DNA from: Micropepsaceae bacterium
GTDB taxonomy: Bacteria; Pseudomonadota; Alphaproteobacteria; Micropepsales; Micropepsaceae
Direction of reading: 5' to 3'
Assembly: GCA_025450355.1 (NCBI GenBank)
Contig: JANWHR010000008.1
Span: forward strand, 1-7,082
DNA: 7,082 nucleotides
Positions 1-5,982 of the stretch are shown in pieces (position 1 is the first letter of the stretch; each line of letters opens with the position of its first letter). A program made the position numbers and the translations under genes. A model generated the notes under the pieces. The model did no database searches, was not told where the DNA came from, and was given only the letters and a program-made list of their open reading frames with translations.

Positions 1-3000
1 CCGGTTACCAGCCGGGCATGACCGAGCCCGACGCTTACGATGTTATATTTGCCGAGGATCGAGCGACAATCGCGCGCACCGACGGCACGCTCACGACCAC
101 ATTGGAAGTCGTTGTGTCGCCGGAAGACGACGCGGAAGTTCGCCGTCTGTCCATCTCCAATCACGGCGCTCGCGTGCGGGAGATCGAAGTCACCTCCTAT
201 TCCGAACTTGTTCTGACGCGTCCGGCGGATGATGCAGCGCATCCGGCCTTTGGCAAACTGTTTGTGGTAACTGAATTCGTGCCCGAGCTTGGCGCGATTC
301 TGGCGACTCGACGGCGTCGCTCATCCGCAGACCCAGAGGTGTGGGCAGCTCATTTGGCCGTCGTCGAAGGCGACACTTCCGGTGATGTGCAGTTCGAGAC
401 CGCCCGGTCGCGTTTTCTACAGCGCGGACACACCATTCGCGCCGCCGCGGCGATGACCGAGGGATGGCCGCTGTCCAACACGTCCGGCCCGGTGCTCGAT
501 CCGATTTTCAGCCTGCGACGTCGCGTGACCATCGGGCGCGGTAGCACGGCCCGTATCGCGTTTTGGACAATGGCGGCTGCTTCGCGCGCCGACGTGATGG
601 ATCTCGCCGACAAGCATCGCGATGCCATGGCGTTCGAGCGGGCCAGCACGCTCGCCTGGACTCAGGCACAGATGCAGCTCCAGCATCTGGGCATCAGCAC
701 AGACGAAGCAAATCTGTTCCAGCGCCTTGCCAATCACATTCTCTACTCCGACGCCACGTTGCGGCCCGCCCCGGCTATCTTGAGGCGAAGTGTGCGCAAC
801 GTGTCGACACTTTGGGCGCTGGGCATTTCTGGCGATCTGCCGATCATTCTGGTGCGCGTTACGGATCGGGATCATTTGAAACTCGTGCGCCAGCTTCTGC
901 GCGCACAGGAATATTGGCGATTGAAGCAGTTGGCGGTCGATCTGGTGATCCTCAACGATCGCTCGGTGTCCTATATCCATGATCTGCAGACCACGATCGA
1001 TGCGCTGGTTCGGATGAATCAATCCATGCCGCGGCTTCCAGGCGAAGACGCCCGCGGCGCGGTTTTCGTCCAGCGTGCAGATCTGGCATCGCCGGATGCC
1101 ATCGCTTTGCTTTGCGCGTCTGCACGTGCGGTCCTGCATGGCGACCGCGGAACGCTTGCCGAACAGATCAATCACGCACGCGAGTTGATGCCCGCGAGCC
1201 CGCCGCCGGTCCGGCGCGTATGGCCTGGCGCTCACGCCGAAACGGCGCCGAAGGGGCCCTATCTCGAGTTCTTCAATGGCCTCGGCGGATTTGCCGACAA
1301 CGGCCGCGAATATGTCACCACTCTCGAAGGCGGCGGTTGCACGCCTGCGCCCTGGATCAATGTCGTCGCTAATCCGCAATTTGGCTTTACTGTCTCGACC
1401 GACGGCAGCGGCTTCACATGGTCGGTGAACAGCCAGCAGAATCAGCTTACGCCGTGGTCGAACGATCCCATCAGCGACCCTCCGGGCGAGGCGATCTATT
1501 TGCGCGATGAGGAAACCGGAGAAATATGGGGGCCGACGGCGCTTCCGATCCGTCAGAACTCCGCCACCTATTCCGTGCGGCACGGACAGGGCTACAGCCG
1601 GTTCGAACACGTCTCGCACGGAATCGGACTCGAACTTGTGCAATTCGTTCCGGTTGAGGATTCGATCAAGATCGCGCGGCTGAAGATCGTCAACCAATCG
1701 GCACGCGAAAGGCGGCTTTCCGTCACCGCCTATGTCGAATGGGTTCTGGGCCAGAGCCGCGCCGCAAACGCGCCGTTTATCGTGACCGAGATCGATCCTG
1801 AGACCGGCGCTTTGTTTGCGCAGAACCGCTGGAACAACCAGTTTGGTGAGCGCGTGGCGTTCGCGGACATGAATGGACGGCAGACCGCATATACGGCAGA
1901 CCGCTCGGAATTCATCGGACGGGACGGTGCCCTCGACCGGCCTCTGGCGCTCACGCCCGGCACCGTTCTTTCCAACCGCGTCGGCCCTGGTCTTGATCCC
2001 TGCGGCGCCTTGCAAACACAACTGCGGCTCAACGCGGGCGCCACCACGGAGATCGTATTTTTCCTCGGACAGGGCGCGACCAAAGCTGAAGCGCAATCCC
2101 TTGTCACAAAATACCGCGCAGCCGATCTCGATGCGGTTTTTGCCGATGTCGTCAAGCAGTGGGACGACATTCTAGGGACCGTGCAGGTCCGGACGCCAGA
2201 TCGCGCGCTCGATCTTCTCCTGAATCGGTGGCTACCCTATCAGACTCTGGCCTGCCGGGTCTGGGCCCGCACCGGCTTCTACCAGGCAAGCGGCGCCTAC
2301 GGATTCCGCGATCAAATTCAGGACGTACTGGCCTTGTGTGTGGCGCGCCCGGCCATCGCGCGCACTCATCTTCTGCGCGCAGCGGCGCGGCAATTCGTCG
2401 AAGGCGATGTTCAGCACTGGTGGTTACCGGAATCGGGCCGCGGCATCCGCACGCGCATCAGCGACGATCGGGTCTGGCTTGCCTATGCCGTCGCACATTA
2501 TGTTCAGGTCACAGGCGATGCAGGGATATTGGACGAAACGGTTCCCTTCCTGCAGGGGCCGGTACTGAACGAAGCGCAGCGCGATGCCTTCTTCCAGCCG
2601 GTAATTTCCGAACGCAAAGCCAGCCTCTTTGCGCATTGTGCGCTTGCGCTCGATACCAGTTTGGCGAGCGGTGCTCATGGTCTGCCACTCATCGGTACGG
2701 GCGACTGGAACGATGGCATGGACCGTGTCGGCGAAGGCGGTCGGGGCGAAAGTGTATGGCTCGGCTGGTTTGTTTGCGCAACATTGAATGAATTTGCGCC
2801 ATTGGCCGAACAACATGGCGATTTGAAACACGCCGCGGCGTGGCGGGACCACGTCGCAGCTTTAAAGGTGTCGCTGGAGCGCGAAGCGTGGGATGGCGAT
2901 TGGTACCGGCGGGCGTTTTTCGACGATGGGACACCGCTGGGTTCGGTTTCCAACACCGAATGCCGCATCGATTCCATCGCCCAGTCCTGGGCGGTTATGT

Positions 3001-3674
3001 CACGTGCCGCCGACCCGGCCCGTGCTGGTCGCGCGATGGCCGCAGTGGACAAATATCTAATACGTCGCGACGACAAACTTTTGTTGCTGTTCACACCGCC
3101 TTTCGACGATCCGGTCCGCGACCCCGGTTACATAATGGGCTATCCGCCTGGCATCCGCGAAAACGGTGGGCAATATACGCATGCTGCAGTTTGGGCGGCC
3201 CAGGCGTTCGCGATGCAGGGCGATGGTGACAAAGCCGCCGAACTGTTGGCAATGCTGAATCCAATTTATCACGCCGGCAGCCAGCGCGAGATGCATCGTT
3301 ACAAAGTCGAACCGTATGTGGCTTGTGCCGACGTGTATTCCATACTGCCTCATATCGGACGCGGCGGCTGGACGTGGTACACCGGCTCGGCCGGATGGAT
3401 GTATCGCGTTGCCATTGAATGGCTGTTGGGGTTTCGGGTCCAGGGCAGCAATCTCGTACTTGACCCGTGCATCCCGCATGGCTGGTCCGGATTCGAAATC
3501 ACCTACCGATACGGTACCGCAAAGTATGACATCGCCGTGGAAAATCCGCTGGGCGTTTGCGGAGGTGTCCTCGCGATCAAAGTCGACGGCAAGAAACTGA
3601 CGATGCGCGAGACGACGGTTATCCCGCTCGTAGATGACGGCGGCACACACAAGGTACAACTCGTGCTTGGATGA
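1..3674 (+). CDS. ndvB: Cyclic beta-1,2-glucan synthase, C-terminal part (5' end outside window)
   Basis: This is the C-terminal part, about 1,220 residues, of an NdvB/ChvB/Cgs protein; family members are about 2,800 residues. The inner-membrane enzyme makes periplasmic cyclic beta-1,2-glucan from UDP-glucose. In the family an N-terminal GT84 domain (upstream of this window) polymerises and cyclises, and the C-terminal GH94 phosphorylase-like domain trims chain length. The frame is open to the left edge: codons for GYQPG precede the ATG at 18, which is therefore internal. Numbering from that ATG, a first beta-sandwich occupies about 1-210, a linker with LGISGDLPIILVR follows near 273, and a second sandwich begins near 420 (NGLGGFADNGREY). 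The helical catalytic region runs from about 725 to 1110 with GAYGFRDQIQD near 760, GTGDWNDGMD with the catalytic-type Asp at 896-899, RENGGQYTHAAVW near 1047 and GGWTWYTGSAGWMYR near 1116. The end (VIPLVDDGGTHKVQLVLG, TGA) looks like a normal family C-terminus. I see no frameshift. Confidence 0.95.
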   Translation, partial: GYQPGMTEPDAYDVIFAEDRATIARTDGTLTTTLEVVVSPEDDAEVRRLSISNHGARVREIEVTSYSELVLTRPADDAAHPAFGKLFVVTEFVPELGAILATRRRRSSADPEVWAAHLAVVEGDTSGDVQFETARSRFLQRGHTIRAAAAMTEGWPLSNTSGPVLDPIFSLRRRVTIGRGSTARIAFWTMAAASRADVMDLADKHRDAMAFERASTLAWTQAQMQLQHLGISTDEANLFQRLANHILYSDATLRPAPAILRRSVRNVSTLWALGISGDLPIILVRVTDRDHLKLVRQLLRAQEYWRLKQLAVDLVILNDRSVSYIHDLQTTIDALVRMNQSMPRLPGEDARGAVFVQRADLASPDAIALLCASARAVLHGDRGTLAEQINHARELMPASPPPVRRVWPGAHAETAPKGPYLEFFNGLGGFADNGREYVTTLEGGGCTPAPWINVVANPQFGFTVSTDGSGFTWSVNSQQNQLTPWSNDPISDPPGEAIYLRDEETGEIWGPTALPIRQNSATYSVRHGQGYSRFEHVSHGIGLELVQFVPVEDSIKIARLKIVNQSARERRLSVTAYVEWVLGQSRAANAPFIVTEIDPETGALFAQNRWNNQFGERVAFADMNGRQTAYTADRSEFIGRDGALDRPLALTPGTVLSNRVGPGLDPCGALQTQLRLNAGATTEIVFFLGQGATKAEAQSLVTKYRAADLDAVFADVVKQWDDILGTVQVRTPDRALDLLLNRWLPYQTLACRVWARTGFYQASGAYGFRDQIQDVLALCVARPAIARTHLLRAAARQFVEGDVQHWWLPESGRGIRTRISDDRVWLAYAVAHYVQVTGDAGILDETVPFLQGPVLNEAQRDAFFQPVISERKASLFAHCALALDTSLASGAHGLPLIGTGDWNDGMDRVGEGGRGESVWLGWFVCATLNEFAPLAEQHGDLKHAAAWRDHVAALKVSLEREAWDGDWYRRAFFDDGTPLGSVSNTECRIDSIAQSWAVMSRAADPARAGRAMAAVDKYLIRRDDKLLLLFTPPFDDPVRDPGYIMGYPPGIRENGGQYTHAAVWAAQAFAMQGDGDKAAELLAMLNPIYHAGSQREMHRYKVEPYVACADVYSILPHIGRGGWTWYTGSAGWMYRVAIEWLLGFRVQGSNLVLDPCIPHGWSGFEITYRYGTAKYDIAVENPLGVCGGVLAIKVDGKKLTMRETTVIPLVDDGGTHKVQLVLG

Positions 3675-3680
3675 GTGGCA

Positions 3681-3710
3681 GCTGTTCAGCCGCGTATTCG
3701 TCGCGGCAGC
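3681..3710 (+). terminator. Candidate hairpin just after ndvB stop
   Basis: Six bases after the ndvB stop, GCCGCG (3689-3694) and CGCGGC (3702-3707) form a perfect 6-bp stem around the 7-nt loop TATTCGT. GCT and AGC can pair outside it across a small bulge. No T-run follows, so this would be an atypical terminator or only an mRNA 3'-end structure. Its position suits transcription ending after ndvB, but GC-rich DNA forms such stems by chance. Confidence 0.25.
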
Positions 3711-3921
3711 CAACGCGTTCGTCTTGGACAAACTGCAACCGAGACTGGAACCAAGATCGGTCCAATAGTGTTGAATAGCGATAGGCCACCGAGCGTACTT
3801 TGGCGGCGACGAGCCGTAGAGCCGGACCAGTTCGGACCACGCATAGTGATTGGTGAATCGTGCGCACCTGATTGCCGTATTTTTGATCCGTCGAAAGCGG
3901 TCCCGGAGGTCTGCCCGTTTT

Positions 3922-3951
3922 GCAGCCAGAATATCGGCAGCCAGAATATCG
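3922..3951. repeat. Exact 15-bp tandem duplication
   Basis: GCAGCCAGAATATCG occurs twice with no spacer (3922-3936 and 3937-3951). Being a multiple of three, it keeps any reading frame; in the + frame continuing from ndvB it reads SQNIG/SQNID. Exact identity suggests a recent slippage event. No function can be assigned. Confidence 0.9.
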
Positions 3952-4089
3952 ACCGGCGCAGCGCTTACTCGATTGCCCATCACGAGTTCGCACCGCACTG
4001 CTGTACGTAAAAATTCCAACCTCAAACGGCGCCGGCGGTGGCAGGCCCGGCCGTGATGGGGACCAAAAACTCCCGGTGCAGATTACCGA

Positions 4090-4109
4090 TTCGACGCGCC
4101 CGCGTCGAA
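4090..4109. repeat. 20-bp palindrome upstream of the small genes
   Basis: TTCGACGCG (4090-4098) is followed by CC and then its exact reverse complement CGCGTCGAA (4101-4109). It could fold as an 8-bp stem with a GCCC tetraloop or act as a dyad operator. It lies about 100 bp upstream of the first small gene and no T-run follows on either strand, so a terminator is less likely. Function is unknown. Confidence 0.5.
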
Positions 4110-4162
4110 ACATCAGCTGCGTCAAAGTGAATTGCCACCCCGCCAGCGATGGCCAGCGGGCA

Positions 4163-4188
4163 TTTCTGATAGACTGTGGACGCTAGAG
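4163..4188 (+). promoter_or_regulatory. Conserved upstream block, copy A
   Basis: A 26-bp block running from TTTCTGATAGACTGTG to GGACGCTAGAG ends 23 bases before the ATG of the first small gene. It recurs without mismatch at 4438-4463 before the second. After the block both copies continue with AATTGT and a GGAG ribosome binding site 11 nt before the ATG (4197-4200 here). The constant position suggests a shared promoter or 5' leader. The TAGACT inside it is only a weak -10 match and I see no convincing -35. Confidence 0.5.
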
Positions 4189-4211
4189 CAATTGTTGGAG
4201 GCGACCAGGAA

Positions 4212-4406
4212 ATGAGAAGGGCTCACCGCAAAATCGAATATGTTGTCTATTCCACCGATGGCACAGAATGGACTTGGGATGCTTACCCGAAGAAATATTA
4301 TGTGAATGGGAGCCCTCTGCATGGAACCGTCAACGGTACGGAAGCTGATGCGGTGAAGGCTTGCGAAGCGGCTATCGACAAAGCGTTTGACGAAAAAACA
4401 AATTAG
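4212..4406 (+). CDS. Small protein A, 64 aa, unknown function
   Basis: This encodes a 64-residue soluble protein (MRRAHRKIEYVVYSTDGTEW... ending in DKAFDEKTN, TAG). It has no signal peptide or membrane segment. The N-terminal half is rich in aromatic and beta-prone residues (IEYVVYS, EWTWDAY). The C-terminal part looks like a single amphipathic helix (about 40-60; EADAVKACEAAIDKAF). The start at 4212 is preferred over the in-frame ATG at 4176 because GGAG lies 11 nt upstream, and because gene B has its start at the matching position after the same repeated block. It is paralogous to the protein at 4486-4689: about one third identical by eye, strongest in the C-terminal helix and at I-x-Y and E-W. 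I recall small proteins of this general shape, annotated hypothetical, from Hyphomicrobiales; I cannot name a family or function. Confidence 0.7.
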   Translation: MRRAHRKIEYVVYSTDGTEWTWDAYPKKYYVNGSPLHGTVNGTEADAVKACEAAIDKAFDEKTN

Positions 4407-4437
4407 CACACTAACCACACCCCCGATGGCGGCGGCG

Positions 4438-4463
4438 TTTCTGATAGACTGTGGACGCTAGAG
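4438..4463 (+). promoter_or_regulatory. Conserved upstream block, copy B
   Basis: This is an exact 26/26 match to 4163-4188, lying 275 bp downstream and ending 22 bases before the ATG of the second small gene. GGAG at 4471-4474 is 11 nt from the ATG, as in copy A. Looser similarity extends a few dozen bases upstream (CCAC..CCCC..CGATGGC..GCGG). The duplicated unit therefore includes the control region. Confidence 0.5.
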
Positions 4464-4485
4464 GAATTGTGGAGCAAACATCGCG

Positions 4486-4689
4486 ATGAGCGGAGCAAGT
4501 GTATATAGAGGAATTACCTACGCGATTCCCAATAACGACGATGGCGAATGGCGGTGCGTCATTTATTCGAAGATAACTGGCCTCGCTGCGCAAAACGTTT
4601 GCCCTCGACGAGTTTACGCAACGCGTGACGATGCCGCAAAAGCGGCCAAGCTCGCCATCGATGCCGTACTCGACAGAAAATCAAATTAG
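4486..4689 (+). CDS. Small protein B, 67 aa, paralogue of small protein A
   Basis: This encodes a 67-residue soluble protein (MSGASVYRGITYAIPNNDDGEW... ending in AIDAVLDRKSN, TAG). ATG 4486 has GGAG 11 nt upstream. Residues shared with protein A include R-x-I-x-Y, the D..EW segment, and a C-terminal helix with D-A-x-K-A-x-x-x-A-I-D-x-x-x-D-x-K-x-N. The middle (about 20-38) does not align and contains two cysteines absent from that part of A. Even the stop context CAAATTAG is the same in both genes, which supports duplication of a whole unit of about 275 bp followed by divergence. The two genes have separate upstream blocks and a 79-bp gap, so they may be transcribed separately. Function is unknown. 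Confidence 0.7.
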   Translation: MSGASVYRGITYAIPNNDDGEWRCVIYSKITGLAAQNVCPRRVYATRDDAAKAAKLAIDAVLDRKSN

Positions 4690-4754
4690 TACACCGCGAT
4701 TTGAGGATCATGGTCTCAGGTCTGGCGGGATTTTTCTGCTTCATCCGCGAGGAT

Positions 4755-4808
4755 TGAGCTGGTCCCACTTGTTTGGACAGGTTGGCAGCGCAGTTAAGGT
4801 GTATTCCG
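4755..4808. repeat. Left inverted repeat of the IS
   Basis: In order: TGAGCTGGTCC (4755-4765), 9 variable bases, GGACAGG (4775-4781), 11 bases, then GTTAAGGTGTATTCCG (4793-4808). The right end, read inward, has the same blocks but only 2 bases between the last two. The left end thus has 9 extra bases, or the right end has lost them. Confidence 0.85.
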
Positions 4809-4866
4809 GTTGCTGAACATGCTGCCAAAACTTCCATCACATGGAACGACTTTCGTTGCTGTTGGA

Positions 4867-5381
4867 CCTGTGGGGATGTGGGCAAGGCGCCAGCCTTGTC
4901 CATCATATCCACAGGTCGTGCGGATGAGTACGCCTCGGCCGGCGTTCTGCCGTTCAGGGCAGAATGAGACCGCTGGCGATTGTACAAGCCGATCCACTCG
5001 CCGATGACGCGTTGGGCAGCGAAGCCGTCCGTCAGTTCGTGCAGATAGACGGCCTCGTATTTCAGCGAGCTCCACAGACGTTCGATGAAGATGTTGTCCA
5101 GGCCGCGGCCCCGTCCGTCCATCGAGATCGCGACCTTGGCGTCCCTGAGTACGCCGGTGAAGCCGGAACTGGTGAACTGGCTTCCCTGGTCTGTGTTGAA
5201 GATTTCCGGCTTGCCATGACGGGTCATCGCCTCCTGCAGGGCCTCGATACAGAACCCCGCATCCATGGTGTTCGACAGCCGCCACGCCAGGGACATGGCG
5301 CGAAACCAGTTGGCATTGGCGGCTCAAACTCAAGCCGGAGAGATCAGGCGTGATCATCGCCTTGCGTTCCCCCGGGCTCAT
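4867..5381 (-). pseudogene. IS3-family transposase OrfB, internally deleted
   Basis: It opens with MSPGERKAMITPDLSGLSLS (ATG 5381) up to SRQCQL. Near 5291-5310 it jumps, with a frame change, to LAWRLSNTMDAGF. Family OrfB proteins have well over 100 residues between these points, including the first Asp of the DDE triad; all of that is missing. The remaining integrase core keeps the second Asp in IFNTDQGSQFTS (codon 5191-5189) and the Glu in FIERLWSSLKYE (codon 5083-5081) at DX35E spacing. It then continues through NRQRSHSALNGRTPAEAY. Recognisable similarity fades near 4867. No stop appears before the left IS end; the frame runs on to 4559, antisense to small gene B. The product would be catalytically dead. 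Confidence 0.88.
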
Positions 5382-5658
5382 CGCTTGAGCCCGCCGAGGC
5401 AAAAAATTCCGTTCCACCGTCAGCTGGCCGATCTTGGCGTGAAGATCGCGAATCTCGGTTTCGTGGTCCTGCCGCTCGCGGTCCGTACCGTTCGAAAACA
5501 CCTTCGACAAGCCATCCATTGCCTGCCGCTTCCAGGTGCTCACCTGGTTCGGATGAACCTTATGTTTTGCCGCGATCTCCTGGACCGTCTTGTCGCCCCG
5601 CACAGCCTCCAACGCCACGCGCCTTGAATTCTCCGCCAAACCGCCGTCTCGTCGTCAT
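5382..5658 (-). pseudogene. IS3-family transposase OrfA, frameshifted
   Basis: The natural start is ATG at 5658: GGAGGG lies 7 nt upstream and the first codons read MTTRRRFGGEFKAR. The frame then breaks in a GC repeat near 5634-5642, and the family sequence resumes in another frame as RVALEAVRGDKTVQEIAAKHKVHPNQVSTW, a helix-turn-helix DNA-binding segment. The pattern fits loss of two bases from GCGCGC (or gain of one). A charged, probably coiled region follows (RERQDHETEIRDLHAKIGQL). At 5406-5400 lies T TTT TTG in frame, a sequence of the kind used for programmed frameshifting in IS3 elements. In this copy orfA already runs into the orfB beginning without a shift. An in-frame restart at ATG 5639 could still give an OrfA-like product. 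Confidence 0.8.
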
Positions 5659-5679
5659 TCGTATCCCTCCGTTACACGG

Positions 5680-5724
5680 CGGAATACACCTTAACACCCT
5701 GTCCGATTTTCCAGGACCAGCTCA
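5680..5724. repeat. Right inverted repeat of the IS
   Basis: Read inward on the minus strand: TGAGCTGGTCC, 9 variable bases, GGACAGG, 2 bases, then GTTAAGGTGTATTCCG (5695-5680). The orfA ribosome binding site GGAGGG lies just inside this end, as expected for the promoter-proximal end of an IS3 element. Confidence 0.85.
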
Positions 5725-5764
5725 GTTTTGCAAAGCTCAGTAAGAACGGTGGGTGAACATTCCA

Positions 5765-5793
5765 TGTGCCCACCTTGTATTCAGGTGGGCACA
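5765..5793. repeat. Perfect 11-bp-stem hairpin between IS and tRNA-Leu
   Basis: TGTGCCCACCT (5765-5775), a 7-nt loop TGTATTC, and AGGTGGGCACA (5783-5793). On the minus strand it lies about 43 nt beyond the 3' end of the tRNA gene, so it could end that transcript. Neither side has a T-run, so a factor-dependent end, an RNA-processing signal or a mobile palindromic repeat are alternatives. Confidence 0.55.
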
Positions 5794-5836
5794 CTGCGCC
5801 GAATACCCATGCAATTCCAAATAGTTGATTTTTTAG

Positions 5837-5920
5837 TGGTGCGGTCGAGAAGACTCGAACTTCCACGGGTTGCCCCACTAGCACCTCAAGCTAGCGCGTC
5901 TACCGTTCCGCCACGACCGC
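5837..5920 (-). tRNA. tRNA-Leu (anticodon GAG)
   Basis: An 84-nt class II tRNA with CCA encoded (complement of 5837-5839). The acceptor stem pairs GCGGTCG with CGACCGC. The anticodon stem pairs CTAGC with GCTAG around the loop TTGAGGT, giving anticodon GAG (5885-5887), which reads CTC and CTT leucine codons. The long variable arm (GGG-GCAA-CCC) and the TTCGAGT T-loop agree with leucine identity. It follows the CysG-like gene on the same strand by 62 bp. Its 3' end faces the accessory stretch with the IS, a common arrangement at integration sites, but I found no second copy of the tRNA 3' end in this window. Confidence 0.96.
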
Positions 5921-5982
5921 ACGAGTGGACGCCGGGTGTAACAAACAGTGCTGGTGATGGAAAGCTTCTCGGGTTTCTTTGC

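Larger units (their letters stand above)
3675..4211. other. Gene-poor spacer between ndvB and the small-gene pair
   Basis: No recognisable gene is present. A frame of 111 codons (GTG at 3675 to TAA at 4010) follows the ndvB TGA directly and in the same frame. It has no ribosome binding site of its own and ndvB already ends as its family does. Its product contains spaced cysteines (CAPDC, then CPFC) but matches no family I know. Minus-strand frames are also open across 3675-4025 and run on as antisense of ndvB. Several overlapping open frames on both strands are expected in GC-rich DNA, so I call none. A decayed gene remains possible. The stretch also contains a 15-bp tandem duplication, a 20-bp palindrome, and the upstream region of the first small gene. 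Confidence 0.6.
4755..5724 (-). mobile_element. Decayed IS3-family insertion sequence, 970 bp
   Basis: Both ends carry TGAGCTGGTCC as terminal inverted repeats (4755-4765 and 5714-5724), with GGACAGG and a 16-bp block further in. Between them the minus strand encodes IS3-type OrfA (helix-turn-helix) and OrfB (integrase core) pieces. IS3 elements are usually about 1.2-1.5 kb, so roughly 0.4 kb is missing, matching a gap visible in OrfB. Coding sense passes through all three minus-strand frames, so the copy cannot make an intact transposase. No direct target duplication is seen: GAT precedes the left end and GTT follows the right. I do not assign an IS name. Confidence 0.88.

Noticed and set aside
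18..20. ATG at 18 as the start of the large gene
   Set aside because: The frame is open to the left edge and the codons before it (GYQPG) belong to the conserved family sequence, so the true start is upstream of the window.
417..2096. Long minus-strand open frame (559 codons) under ndvB
   Set aside because: It lies wholly antisense to a clearly homologous, conserved gene, and its arginine- and histidine-rich product looks like a mirror of GC-rich codons, not a real protein.
3057..4025. Minus-strand frame of 322 codons running from the spacer into the 3' part of ndvB
   Set aside because: Two thirds of it is antisense to the conserved GH94 region. The spacer part matches nothing I recognise and other frames are open over the same bases.
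4176..4211. Upstream ATG at 4176 as the start of small gene A
   Set aside because: It would lie inside the repeated upstream block, lacks a ribosome binding site and has no counterpart at gene B.
5400..5406. T6G heptamer as an active programmed frameshift site
   Set aside because: A -1 shift here leads after about 18 codons to a stop, whereas the unshifted frame already enters orfB; in this damaged copy no working frameshift can be argued.
5719..5740. AGCTCAG direct repeat at the right IS boundary (5719-5725 and 5734-5740) as a target duplication
   Set aside because: One copy lies within the IS terminus itself and there is no matching copy at the left flank, so it is not a target duplication.
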